From assembly GCA_010672635.1 (NCBI GenBank), contig JAAHGE010000001.1:1-36312 (forward strand): a DNA stretch of 36,312 bases. Reading direction: 5' to 3'. This document shows, one piece after another, positions 1-9,350 of this stretch. This DNA is from Desertifilum sp. SIO1I2. Lineage in GTDB: Bacteria > Cyanobacteriota > Cyanobacteriia > Cyanobacteriales > Desertifilaceae. Each line of letters begins with the position of its first letter. The stretch's first letter is position 1. The position numbers were made by a program, and so were the translations under genes. The notes below the pieces were generated by a model that did not search any database, had not been told where the DNA came from, and was given only the letters and a program-made list of their open reading frames with translations.

Positions 1-1043
1 GGGGGAGAAATTTCGGGTTCTCTGGTGAGTTCTTCGGCGATCGCTCTGAGCTTGGCTTGTAGAGCTTCTAAATCCTCAATCTCCCCATTTTGTAGCTGTT
101 GCAGCAATAGCACCAGAGAACCGATATAGGTTTGCTGAGATTGTTCAAATAGCTCTTTCCAGAGTCGCCCCAAATCTTGCAAGCTCAGCGGCGTATGCAA
201 AGATTCGATATAGAGGCGTTGCAAGCCAATCACTTGATCTTCATCCACGCGCAAATTGTCTTGAATTAATAAACTTTGCCGACAATGCAGCGGCTCTAAG
301 CTCTCCCAAAGCTTCACCATCTCGAAGAGTAAAAAGACAATTTGCTGCGGTGATAGCTGTTCTTCGCGCCATAAATCCACCAACATCGGCCAGTTGGAAC
401 GGTCTTCGAGTAAAAGAACGGCGCGGTTATCCTGAACCCAAGCATCGCAAATTTCGGGTAAGGTTTGACCGAGTTCGGGCTGTAACTCTAGATAGAGTTC
501 TGCCATTGGCGGAATTAGGGGCGCATTTTCCGAGAAAGCTTGACCTTGAATGGCTTCGAGTAGAGAAATCTGCAACGGACGACAATCTAAGACGCGACCC
601 TGAAATTCGCTTTGAGTGCGATCGCTCGCTTCTAAAGAGTCCAGCAGCAGATAGCGCTGCTGCAAGTCCAAATACTCTGAAGGGAGGGGATGAGAAGAGA
701 GGGAAGCAACAGGGTTCGGGGTTGCGGAGGCTCCTTCAGCAGAGACGGGAGTGGGTTTAAGCTCGGCTTGGGAAGGCATTGACCACAGCGGCATTGTTGC
801 TTCTTCGTCCGCTTCCTCATCGCTAACCGGGGGGATATAGGGATGTCCGGATGGGCCAGTCAGGGTGACAATAGCTCGCAATACGGTTCCGGTTAAAGCC
901 CCACATTGGGGACAGTTTATGGCGTCATAAGTCACTTGAGCGCCACAAGCATAGCAAGGTTTATAGGTTAAGGAAGTACCGCAACTTTGGCAAAACTTGT
1001 TGGCGTCAGAATTCTCAAATTGACATTGGGGACAAATCAGCAT
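1..1043 (-). CDS. Zinc-ribbon domain protein (N-terminal part; C-terminus runs off the window), possibly a cyanobacterial PP2C-type phosphatase-associated protein
   Basis: Minus-strand ORF open from ATG at 1043 to the window edge: MLICPQCQFENSDANKFCQSCGTSLTYKPCYACGAQVTYDAINCPQCGALTG... with four CxxC knuckles. Not in the supplied ORF track, probably because it is truncated. The phosphatase suggestion is inference from the neighbouring FHA gene. Confidence 0.7.
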   Translation of the reverse strand, partial: MLICPQCQFENSDANKFCQSCGTSLTYKPCYACGAQVTYDAINCPQCGALTGTVLRAIVTLTGPSGHPYIPPVSDEEADEEATMPLWSMPSQAELKPTPVSAEGASATPNPVASLSSHPLPSEYLDLQQRYLLLDSLEASDRTQSEFQGRVLDCRPLQISLLEAIQGQAFSENAPLIPPMAELYLELQPELGQTLPEICDAWVQDNRAVLLLEDRSNWPMLVDLWREEQLSPQQIVFLLFEMVKLWESLEPLHCRQSLLIQDNLRVDEDQVIGLQRLYIESLHTPLSLQDLGRLWKELFEQSQQTYIGSLVLLLQQLQNGEIEDLEALQAKLRAIAEELTREPEISP

Positions 1044-1175
1044 GGGTTTTCTTCCTCAACTGTCAAGAAATACGGGGCATTTGTCGCGATCGCGCGGGTG
1101 TTGGCGTTGGCTAGGCAGAGCGTGCTTTTTTAGAGATAGCACGATTCTTGATTGGGTGAACAGGGCAGGGTTGGG

Positions 1176-1838
1176 TTAAGTGGATGGGTCAATTTGGAAT
1201 AAAAAGCTGACTTTATCGCCTTTCCCTAGAGAGATACGATCGCCAGGGCGCAAACGATAGCGATCGCCGGTTCGCAAGGGTAAATTATTGACATACGTGC
1301 CATTGGTGCTACCAATATCTTCTAAAAAATAAATGCCGCCCTCTACGCGCAGATCGGCATGAATCCGGGAAACTACGCCTGCATCGGGCAGGTTCGAGAC
1401 ATCAACATCGGGGGGAATGCGATCGTTGGGTTTGCCAATATGAATAACGCTTAAGTGAGGGGGTAACTCAATTTTAGTGTTGGTTTGGATATGCAGCAGC
1501 CGAGCGCAGAAAGTCTGCAACTGCGTGGGCGCATTGAGGGGAGGGCGAGCGGCTGCTTGGGGGCTGTTAATGGCTGTTGCAGGTAATTCGGTACCCAGAC
1601 TAGCAGAATCGACAGAAGGCATGGCTAAGGGCGAATTAATAAAGGTTGGTGGCACATTTTGAGCGATCGCAGCAGTCGGCGCGATCGCAGAGCCACATTG
1701 ACCGCAAAATTCAGCTCCCCCGGAAACGCTTGCCCCGCATTGAGGACAAGGCACCCTTTCTGGAAGGGGTGTATAGCACGCCTCGCAATGGCTAGCCGTA
1801 TCGGGGTTAGGATGCGCGCAGTTGGGGCAGGTAATCAT
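1176..1838 (-). CDS. Zinc-ribbon + FHA domain protein
   Basis: MITCPNCAHPNPDTASHCEACYTPLPERVPCPQCGASVSGGAEFCGQCG (double zinc ribbon) followed by an FHA signature (IHIGKPNDRIPPDVDVSNLPDAGVVSRIHADLRVEGGIYFLEDIGSTNGTYVNNLPL). Start placed at the internal ATG at 1838. Confidence 0.88.
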   Translation of the reverse strand: MITCPNCAHPNPDTASHCEACYTPLPERVPCPQCGASVSGGAEFCGQCGSAIAPTAAIAQNVPPTFINSPLAMPSVDSASLGTELPATAINSPQAAARPPLNAPTQLQTFCARLLHIQTNTKIELPPHLSVIHIGKPNDRIPPDVDVSNLPDAGVVSRIHADLRVEGGIYFLEDIGSTNGTYVNNLPLRTGDRYRLRPGDRISLGKGDKVSFLFQIDPST

Positions 1839-2200
1839 GGCGATGGATAAATAACAATTAAGCCAAGAGAACAACCACGTTGCTCTCTTAAGAATACTAA
1901 GAGCGATCTTTAGCTCATCGGAGTGTTTGTGCGAAATTTTACGGAATTCAGCGAGATCTGCTCAATCATTCTCGACAAAATGACGCTGGGTTCCAGGTTT
2001 CCGGGATTTCGAGCAGATCGAGGAGAATTGTAAGGGTTAGCGACAGGCGCGATCGCATCTCTAGAGAAAGATTTTACGATCGGTTTCACCCGATTAGGGG
2101 TAAGTTGAGGTCATCAGGTGTGCAACAAATTTAACAGCGATTAACTTGTGTTGGGGGTTTGGGGGAGGCGATCGGTTCCTCGTCTGAACCTTACAGTTGG

Positions 2201-2234
2201 TCAGCGGGGGATACCTTGACATCCCCCAAGCTGA
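2201..2234. other. Stem-loop upstream of tnpB, candidate left-end structure of an IS200/IS605-type element
   Basis: TCAGC-GGGGGAT (2201-2212), loop ACCTTGAC, ATCCCCC (2221-2227), AA bulge, GCTGA (2230-2234): 12 bp stem with a 2-nt bulge. Confidence 0.4.
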
Positions 2235-2312
2235 TTTTATCTGGTCAACCCCGTTCAAATCAGCAACCCATCTAGGTTTGTAGACCAATGTCTTCGAGTT
2301 AGAATCAGTTTC

Positions 2313-3584
2313 ATGACTCTAATCGTCAACTACTGCTACCGAATTTATCCCGACTCCACCCAAGAGCAGACAATGCTTCACTGGTTGGAAATCTCTCGCC
2401 AGGTGTACAACTACGCATTGCGAGAAATCAAGGATTGGGTAAACTCGCGATCTGGTAGTTGGGATCGCTGTTCTTTGGAACGTGAATACATCATTCCAGC
2501 CGACCAGTCATTTCCCACCTATTACGCCCAACAAAACGCACTTCCCAAAGCCAAGAAAGAATTCCCCTTGTTGGGTAAAGCGCCTTCTCAAGTTCTGCAA
2601 ACTACAATTCGTAGATTGCATGAGGCTTGGAACTATTTCCAAAACAGGGGGTTTGGCTTTCCCCGCTTCAAGAAGTTTGGACAAATAAAGTCCATGCTGT
2701 TTCCTCAATTCAAGACTCACCCAATTACCGGGTGGCAGATTGCTTTACCCAAAGTTGGTAAAATACCCATCAACTTGCACAGACCTATCCCAGATGGATT
2801 TGTCGTCAAGCAAGCACGGGTATTGAGGAAAGCCGATAGGTGGGAAGTCGTTCTGACAATCGAGTCTGACGTATCAATACCAGAGGCTCAACCTTATGGG
2901 GATGCACTGGGTATCGATTTAGGATTAGAGCAATTCCTGACAACTTCGGATAAAGAGTTTATTGCGAGACCCCGATTTCTGACATCCTTGTACCGCGAGT
3001 TGAAATTGCTGCAACGTAAGTATGCCAGAACCAAGCCGGGTTCTAAAAACCGCCAGAAAGCTTGTATCCGTGTTGCCAAATTCCATAACCACATTACCAA
3101 CGTTCGTAAAGACTGGCAGTTCAAACTGGCTAACCATCTTTGCACAAAAGATGGGATTGGGATGATATTTGTTGAGGACTTAAACCTGAAAGCCATGTCT
3201 AGGGGGATGTTGAGAAAACATACTCTAGATGCGGCTTTCGGTCAGTTTCTCAATCTGCTCGAATGGGTCGCTAAGAAACATCAAGTCTACTTCCTCCGAG
3301 TCAATCCGAACGGAACCTTGCAAACCTGTCCTCAGTGCAGAACGCACACCGGGAAGAAGGAACTTCAAATGCGAGTCCATCAATGTGGTGAGTGTGGCGA
3401 CCAGACGGATAGAGATCGTGCAGCCTCAGAAGTCATCAGGTTACGGGGTTTAGAACTGATGAGTACGCAGGGACTCTGCGGAATAGAAAACGCCTATGCA
3501 GTCGGTCTGCCGGGGACTGATGAAAGTCAGTCTAGGTCAGAGACGAAATCTCGAAAGAGAAAAACTAGGAATGCCCAGCAGTGA
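2313..3584 (+). CDS. tnpB: TnpB / OrfB family RNA-guided nuclease of an IS200/IS605-group element
   Basis: 423 aa. RuvC-like acidic residues in GIDLGL, FVEDLN and TDRDRAASEV; zinc finger CPQC...CGEC; N-terminal YRIYPDSTQEQTMLHWLEISRQVYNYAL typical of OrfB. Confidence 0.93.
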   Translation: MTLIVNYCYRIYPDSTQEQTMLHWLEISRQVYNYALREIKDWVNSRSGSWDRCSLEREYIIPADQSFPTYYAQQNALPKAKKEFPLLGKAPSQVLQTTIRRLHEAWNYFQNRGFGFPRFKKFGQIKSMLFPQFKTHPITGWQIALPKVGKIPINLHRPIPDGFVVKQARVLRKADRWEVVLTIESDVSIPEAQPYGDALGIDLGLEQFLTTSDKEFIARPRFLTSLYRELKLLQRKYARTKPGSKNRQKACIRVAKFHNHITNVRKDWQFKLANHLCTKDGIGMIFVEDLNLKAMSRGMLRKHTLDAAFGQFLNLLEWVAKKHQVYFLRVNPNGTLQTCPQCRTHTGKKELQMRVHQCGECGDQTDRDRAASEVIRLRGLELMSTQGLCGIENAYAVGLPGTDESQSRSETKSRKRKTRNAQQ

Positions 3585-3634
3585 TGTTGGGAAGCCCACA
3601 CCATAATCTCCGATTTGGTGTGAGAGGATGTCAC
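3585..3634 (+). mobile_element. Putative right end of the TnpB element (hairpin plus GGATGTCAC-type terminus)
   Basis: Immediately 3' of tnpB: GGGAAGCCCACACCATAATCTCCGATTTGGTGTGAGAGGATGTCAC with CACACCA (3597-3603) pairing to TGGTGTG (3616-3622). Exact end is inferred. Confidence 0.5.
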
Positions 3635-3691
3635 AATTAGTTCAATTCTCTCATCAACAAAACGTTGCCAACCCCCTTAAACTCTCTCAAA

Positions 3692-5515
3692 ATGTACTGG
3701 CAGCAGACGGAACGCGAGCAACTCATGCTGAAGATGCAGCAACGCATCTGTCAATCGCTCGATCTTGAGGAAATTCTCCACATGACGGTTCAAGACGTGC
3801 GGGAATTTCTCCAGACCGATCGCGTGGCGATTTATCGCTTTGAATCTAATGGACAAGGAATGCTGGCGGCTAAATCGCTGGCATCGGGATGGGAGTTGCC
3901 GCAAACCGAGGCAAGCTTGTTCCAAAAGTACGTTCAGCCCTATCAAAATTGCGGCTTGGATGCCTTCATTGAAAGCGGTGAAAGCGTTTTAGTCGAACAG
4001 TGTGAAGAACTGCTGGCTCAGTTACAAATTCAAGCGCATCTGGCTATCCCAATTTTCCGAGGGAAACAGCTTTGGGGGCTGTTGATCGCTCATCATTGTT
4101 GCTCGCCTCGGCAATGGCAGCAACCGGAAATGGATTTACTCGCAGCGCTAGCGATGCAGTTGGCGATCGCCATTCAACAGTCGGAACTCTACCAGCAAGT
4201 TCAACAACTCAACAGCCAATTGGAGGCTCAGGTTCAAGAACGGACGGATCAACTGCAAAAGGCCTTAGAATTTGAGGCAATGCTTAAGTTGATTACCGAT
4301 AAAGTCCGCGATAGCTTGCTTGATGAAACCCAAATTTGGCAAACTGCCGTGCGCGAGCTAACCCAGGTTTTAAATCTTAAGGGCTGTAATGCGGCGCTAT
4401 ACGATTTGGAACAGGGAACTTCTACAGTTTGTTCGGAATTCGTGAAAACGGATGAAAATAAGAAGATTCCACCGATTTACGGACGCGTGCAGGAGTTAGG
4501 CAAGTTTCCCGAACTCTATTGTCAGTTGCTCCAAGGCGAGTATTTTCAATTTTGCTCGTTGCTGATTAATGAGGATCGCGGTCCGGTATCGATGCTGGTT
4601 TGTCCAATTTTTGACGATCGAGGCGTATTAGGCGATTTGTGGCTGGTGAACGATGCGGCTTATGAGTTTAGCGAACGGGAAATTCGCTTAGTACAGCAGG
4701 TGGCGACTCAATGCGCGATCGCCATTCGCCAAGCGCGTCTCTTTCAAGCATCAGTGGCTCAAGTGGAAGAATTAGCCCGCATTAATCGACTTAAGGATGA
4801 TTTTTTAAGCGCGGTTCCCCATGAGCTAAGAACGCCTGTCACCAATATGAAAATGGCGATTCATAATCTATCGACGATGGCGTTGTCTAACTTAATTGTC
4901 AGTACCAACGAACAAAATCAAAAGCGCATTGCTCACTACCTGCAAATTCTTCAGTATGAGTGCGAGCGGGAAATTAGCTTAATTAATGACCTTTTGGATC
5001 TCCAACGGCTCGATACTCGCGATCAACCCCTAAGCCTAGAACCTATTAACCTCAGCGAGTTTCTCCCCCAAGTCATCAAGCCATTTCAGGTAAGGGCTAA
5101 TAATCGCCAGCAAAGCTTACAACTTGAGATGCCGATCGATCTGCCGATCCTCTGTTCTAATGCTCCAGGCTTGGAACGTATCTTAGCGGAATTACTTAAT
5201 AATGCTTGTAAATATACGCCACCCGGAGAACGAATTATCGTAGCCGTTAGCGTCCAATCGAGCAATCTGCTGTTCCAAATTGTGAATACAGGCGTGGAGA
5301 TTGCCCCCAGCGAGCGATCGCGCATTTTTGATAAATTCTACCGGATTCCCCGCGCTGACCCCTGGAAACAAGGTGGGACTGGTCTGGGACTGGCTTTAGT
5401 GAAAAAGCTAACCGAGCATTTAGGCGGTTTAATTGAAGTGGCCAGTAGCAATGGTAAAACCTGTTTTAGCGTTTTCTTACCATTGCATTCTGAACTGAAC
5501 TCAACAGCCGGATGA
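3692..5515 (+). CDS. GAF-domain sensor histidine kinase
   Basis: Two GAF-like regions (VQDVREFLQTDRVAIYRF...; second around TQVLNLKGCNAALYDL...), H-box DFLSAVPHELRTPVTNMKMAIHNL, N-box ELLNNACKYTPPGERI, G-boxes IFDKFYRI...GGTGLGLALVKKL. A TTG start at 3665 is possible; ATG 3692 preferred. Confidence 0.9.
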   Translation: MYWQQTEREQLMLKMQQRICQSLDLEEILHMTVQDVREFLQTDRVAIYRFESNGQGMLAAKSLASGWELPQTEASLFQKYVQPYQNCGLDAFIESGESVLVEQCEELLAQLQIQAHLAIPIFRGKQLWGLLIAHHCCSPRQWQQPEMDLLAALAMQLAIAIQQSELYQQVQQLNSQLEAQVQERTDQLQKALEFEAMLKLITDKVRDSLLDETQIWQTAVRELTQVLNLKGCNAALYDLEQGTSTVCSEFVKTDENKKIPPIYGRVQELGKFPELYCQLLQGEYFQFCSLLINEDRGPVSMLVCPIFDDRGVLGDLWLVNDAAYEFSEREIRLVQQVATQCAIAIRQARLFQASVAQVEELARINRLKDDFLSAVPHELRTPVTNMKMAIHNLSTMALSNLIVSTNEQNQKRIAHYLQILQYECEREISLINDLLDLQRLDTRDQPLSLEPINLSEFLPQVIKPFQVRANNRQQSLQLEMPIDLPILCSNAPGLERILAELLNNACKYTPPGERIIVAVSVQSSNLLFQIVNTGVEIAPSERSRIFDKFYRIPRADPWKQGGTGLGLALVKKLTEHLGGLIEVASSNGKTCFSVFLPLHSELNSTAG

Positions 5516-5525
5516 GGCTTCAGTT

Positions 5526-5954
5526 TTAAGGCTTAACGACAAGTACCGAGCAGGTGGCATCCTCTACAACCTGGGTGCTAACCGAGCCTTCCAAAATCCG
5601 TTTGACTCCGGTTAAACCGCGACTGCCGATAATAATTAAGTTCGCTTGATGAATATTCGCAAGGCGAATAATTTCTTCGGCTGGATCTCCAGTAGCAATT
5701 TCGATCTTGCTCGTGCAAGAGAGTTGTTGCTGATAGGTTTCTAGCTGTTTCTCAATTTCTCGGTAAGGCGACTCCTCAGAGCCAAAATGGGGTTTATCGG
5801 CCGCTTGCTCGGATTGCCTTTCGGGCGGCAGCAAAATGTGAGCCAAAATGACTTTGGCATCGGATTGCAGTTGAATTTGTTGTAAAGTCTGAAACACTTT
5901 ATCGGTGGCAGCCGACCGATCTAACGCCATTGCAACTAAAATTGTTTCGATCAC
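5526..5954 (-). CDS. Universal stress protein (UspA family)
   Basis: VIETILVAMALDRSAATDKVFQ...NLIIIGSRGLTGVKRILEGSVSTQVVEDATCSVLVVKP. GTG start at 5954 preceded by AGGAGA-like Shine-Dalgarno. Confidence 0.92.
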   Translation of the reverse strand: MIETILVAMALDRSAATDKVFQTLQQIQLQSDAKVILAHILLPPERQSEQAADKPHFGSEESPYREIEKQLETYQQQLSCTSKIEIATGDPAEEIIRLANIHQANLIIIGSRGLTGVKRILEGSVSTQVVEDATCSVLVVKP

Positions 5955-6007
5955 TCCATCTCTCCTCAAATTAAAGCGAATTGCTTCTTAAGGGTCGATT
6001 TGACACC

Positions 6008-6028
6008 CTTATTCTGATCTAGAATAAG
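6008..6028. terminator. Short stem-loop between usp and hisD
   Basis: CTTATTCT-gatct-AGAATAAG perfect 8 bp inverted repeat; function not established. Confidence 0.3.
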
Positions 6029-6188
6029 CTGAAAAACCCGTAAGTTTTCCAGGCTCAATCTATTCAGCAATAGATCGCTTATTTTGAACTGAAAAGATGA
6101 GGCAAACGTTAGCCAGCTAGCCCCTCGATCGCTCTGGGTGCGGTGAGAGCAGAAAGCCTTGGAGTAAATATCCCCTTCACGAGGCTAA

Positions 6189-7499
6189 CTAAGCATCGTC
6201 AGTTCGATTTTCAATTCTCAAGCGCACGGAGTCGGCGTGGGAGTTTAACCCCTCAGTCTCCGCTAGGGCAATAATGGCATTCCCCATCTTGTTGAGGGCA
6301 GTTGGAGAATATTGGATCAAGCTGGAGTGTTTGAGGAAGGTTTCTACCCCCAAGGCAGAGGCGTAACGAGCTGCGCCAGAGGTGGGTAGGGTATGGTTAG
6401 GTCCTGCTAGATAGTCGCCGACGGCTTCTGGGGTGGAATAACCCAGGAAAATCGCCCCGGCGTGGCGAATTTGATTCACCAGATCCCACGGTTCAGTAAT
6501 TTCGAGTTCGAGGTGTTCTGGCGCAAACTGATTGGACAGTTCGGCGGCTTCTGCTAAGGAGCTGACGACAACCACCAGACCGTAATGGGCGATCGCTTTT
6601 TCGGTCAGCAAACGGCGGGGATGGTTGACCAATTGGCGCTCGACTTCAGCGGCGACTTTCCGCGCTAGGGCGGAGTCGGGGGTGAGTAAGATGGCAGCGG
6701 CCAAAGGGTCATGCTCGGCTTGGGCCAGCATATCGGTGGCCACATGGACGGGGTTCGCGCCGCTATCGGCAATAATTAAGACTTCCGAAGGACCGGCTAG
6801 GGAGTCAATGCCAACAGTGCCATAGACTAGTTTTTTCGCCAGGGTGACGTAAATGTTACCCGGCCCTGTGATGACATCCACCTTGGGGAGGGTTTCGGTT
6901 CCGTAGGCGAGGGCTGCGATCGCTTGAGCGCCCCCAACCCGATAAATTTCTTGTATGCCGGCTTCTTGAGCGGCGACGAGAACCGCCGGGTTAATCCCCT
7001 TTTCGCTGCCGGGTGGCGTTACCATCGCAATTCGGGGAACGCCTGCGACTTTGGCGGGAATGGCATTCATTAAGACGGTACTCGGATAAGCGGCTCGACC
7101 GCCAGGAACATAAATTCCCGCTCGATCGACTGGCGTATAGCGCTTGCCCAGCACAATATCATCGCTGCCAAACTGAACCCAAGATTTCGGGACGCGTTGG
7201 CGGTGAAAGGCTTCAATCTGACGGCAAGCCAGTTGAATAGCATCCAGTAAGTCTTTGTGAACTTGTTGGTAAGCCGCGTCGAGTTCCGAACCGCTGACGC
7301 GCAATTCTTCGACTTTTAGCGTTTTTTGGTCAAATTCGGCTGTGTAGTGCAGTAAGGCGCGATCGCCTTGTCGTTTCACCGTCTGAAGCACTTCCCGAAC
7401 GGTCGCTTCCTTGTGCACGACTTGCTCGTCTTGGGTGCGATCGCAGATGCGCCGCAGTTCAGCTTCTGCATCAGCCCGCTGAGTTATGATTCGCAGCAT
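6189..7499 (-). CDS. hisD: Histidinol dehydrogenase
   Basis: 436 aa; YVPGGRAAYPSTVLMNAIPAKVAGV, VGGAQAIAALAYGTETLPKVDVITGPGNIYVTLAKK, GPSEVLIIAD, LAQAEHDPLAA, APEHLEL are HisD hallmarks. Confidence 0.98.
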   Translation of the reverse strand: MLRIITQRADAEAELRRICDRTQDEQVVHKEATVREVLQTVKRQGDRALLHYTAEFDQKTLKVEELRVSGSELDAAYQQVHKDLLDAIQLACRQIEAFHRQRVPKSWVQFGSDDIVLGKRYTPVDRAGIYVPGGRAAYPSTVLMNAIPAKVAGVPRIAMVTPPGSEKGINPAVLVAAQEAGIQEIYRVGGAQAIAALAYGTETLPKVDVITGPGNIYVTLAKKLVYGTVGIDSLAGPSEVLIIADSGANPVHVATDMLAQAEHDPLAAAILLTPDSALARKVAAEVERQLVNHPRRLLTEKAIAHYGLVVVVSSLAEAAELSNQFAPEHLELEITEPWDLVNQIRHAGAIFLGYSTPEAVGDYLAGPNHTLPTSGAARYASALGVETFLKHSSLIQYSPTALNKMGNAIIALAETEGLNSHADSVRLRIENRTDDA

Positions 7500-7719
7500 G
7501 GATAGGACAATGGCCTTTCTAGGAATAAACCGTTGGCGGACGGATCTTCAGACACCCTAGGCTAAATCAGCTACCAGGCTAACCCGTACTCGCTTCTCTA
7601 GCTTAACGTGGATTTTCGTGTTTCAGCTAATCTCATTGCAGATCAACAAATGTTATATTAAACGATCTGATGCTATGTGCATCACCATCAACCTAGAAGC
7701 AATTATTTCTAATTGAGCC

Positions 7720-8025
7720 GTGCCTAATATTAAGTCTGCCGTTAAACGCGTTCAGATTGCTGAACGGAATCGTCTCCGCAATAAAGCTTATAAGTCTAGC
7801 GTTAGAACGCTGATGAAGAAGTTTTTTGCGGCTTTGGACGCTTATGCGGCTTCTCAAACCCCAGAAGCCAAGCAAGAGGTACAAACCCTCATGTCCGATA
7901 CCTACAGCCGCATTGACAAGGCGGTCAAGCGGGGTGTTTTTCACTCTAACAATGGCGCTCGCAAAAAAGCCCGTTTGGCCAAAGCGCTTAAAAAAGTGGA
8001 AGCACCCGTACCAACAGCTTCCTGA
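7720..8025 (+). CDS. rpsT: 30S ribosomal protein S20
   Basis: [35 protein letters not shown]... characteristic S20; GTG start. Confidence 0.97.
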   Translation: MPNIKSAVKRVQIAERNRLRNKAYKSSVRTLMKKFFAALDAYAASQTPEAKQEVQTLMSDTYSRIDKAVKRGVFHSNNGARKKARLAKALKKVEAPVPTAS

Positions 8026-8026
8026 A

Positions 8027-8060
8027 CGCTCCCAAGGGCGATCGCAACTGCTTGGGGGCG
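8027..8060 (+). terminator. Stem-loop just downstream of rpsT
   Basis: CGCTCCCAAG (8027-8036) pairs with CTTGGGGGCG (8051-8060), one T.G wobble; contains a HIP1 site in the loop. Confidence 0.35.
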
Positions 8061-8163
8061 TCCAGAAAACGCCGGAACGCTGCGGTTTAACCGATCGAGC
8101 CGCCGTTTGCAAGAGAGGGAGGAGAGAACCTCACTCAATGGGGTTCGCGAACTCGCCTAAATG

Positions 8164-8194
8164 CCCACACTGTACTGCTTGCAGTCGGTGTGGG
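8164..8194. other. Strong stem-loop between rpsT and tatD
   Basis: CCCACAC (8164-8170) tgt ACTGC tt GCAGT cg GTGTGGG (8188-8194): nested 7 bp + 5 bp stems. Confidence 0.4.
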
Positions 8195-8235
8195 AGAATG
8201 CAGCCAACGCTTAGAAGAACTCCTCAAATTCTCTC

Positions 8236-9063
8236 ATGCAACTGATTGATACTCACGTCCATGTGAATTTTTCGACGTTTGAGTCGGATCTAGAAGCAAC
8301 GCGCGATCGCTGGCAAGCTGCTGGAGTCGTTCAGCTCGTTCATTCTTGCGTGACCCCAGATGAGTATCCTAGCCTAGCCGCATTAGCCGATCGCTTTCGC
8401 GAATTATATTTTGCTGTGGGACTGCACCCGCTAGAGGCCGATCGATGGACGCCGGAATTAGCCCATCAACTTCGCCAACTGGCTCAATCTCATCCGAAGA
8501 TTGTCGCGATTGGCGAAACTGGGCTAGACTTTTATAAAGCGGACAATCGTTCGCAACAGCAGCAGGCATTTTGGGCGCAGTTAGAAATGGCCCATGCCCT
8601 CCAGAAGCCGGTTATTATTCACTGTCGAGATGCAGCCGCAGCCTTAGCCGATCAACTCCGTAATTTTTGGGATAGGATTGGAGAGGTGCGGGGCGTGATG
8701 CATTGCTGGGGAGGAGAACCTCAAGAAACGCAGTGGTTTTTAGATTTGGGATTTTACATTAGTTTCAGCGGTACAGTCACCTTCAAGAAGGCGACTCAGA
8801 TTCAGGAATCCTGCCAAATCTGTCCGAGCGATCGCCTCTTAATTGAAACTGATTGCCCCTTTCTTGCTCCGGTTCCCAAACGCGGCAAACGCAACGAACC
8901 CGCCTACGTCCGCCATGTTGCCGAACAAGTGGCTCATCTGCGCGGAGTCTCCTTAGAAACGTTAGCTCGGCAAACCACAGAAAACGCTCGCTCGTTGTTT
9001 GGCTTACCTCAGCTAACGCTCTCAGATTCGCCCTTATTGGCCCAGTCTTGGACAAAGGAGTAA
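8236..9063 (+). CDS. TatD family metal-dependent hydrolase
   Basis: [78 protein letters not shown]. Confidence 0.96.
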   Translation: MQLIDTHVHVNFSTFESDLEATRDRWQAAGVVQLVHSCVTPDEYPSLAALADRFRELYFAVGLHPLEADRWTPELAHQLRQLAQSHPKIVAIGETGLDFYKADNRSQQQQAFWAQLEMAHALQKPVIIHCRDAAAALADQLRNFWDRIGEVRGVMHCWGGEPQETQWFLDLGFYISFSGTVTFKKATQIQESCQICPSDRLLIETDCPFLAPVPKRGKRNEPAYVRHVAEQVAHLRGVSLETLARQTTENARSLFGLPQLTLSDSPLLAQSWTKE

Positions 9064-9350
9064 AAATAAATTATAATAGTGGATTGCCGTTATGCGTGGA
9101 TAGTCCTCAGACCGTTTCGCGTCGCCCGACCGAGCCATTAACGGTCAACAATCTCCTCGCCGAACCCCATCCCAAGATGAGGCAGCCCAACCGAAAAATT
9201 GATAGCACTCGTTACCTTGGAGCAATCCAATCACAATTTGATAAACCAAAATGGGGAATGGAAGATAGGGACTTGGCTGCGGTCGTCCCCATCCCAAATT
9301 CCCTATTTTGCCGATGAATATTGGTACCCAGCCTGGAAACAAAATTTCTT

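Noticed and set aside
2313-3584. Cas12k / type V-K CRISPR transposon effector
   Set aside because: The protein is short, keeps RuvC acidic residues, and has no Tns genes or CRISPR array nearby; an ordinary TnpB fits.
3665-5515. Phytochrome/cyanobacteriochrome photoreceptor
   Set aside because: The first GAF resembles phytochrome GAFs, but I see no chromophore-binding Cys-His motif in the expected place, so only a generic GAF kinase is called.
7693-8245. ORFs 7693..8112 - and 7826..8245 + overlapping rpsT
   Set aside because: rpsT is clearly the real gene; the alternatives are frame shadows.
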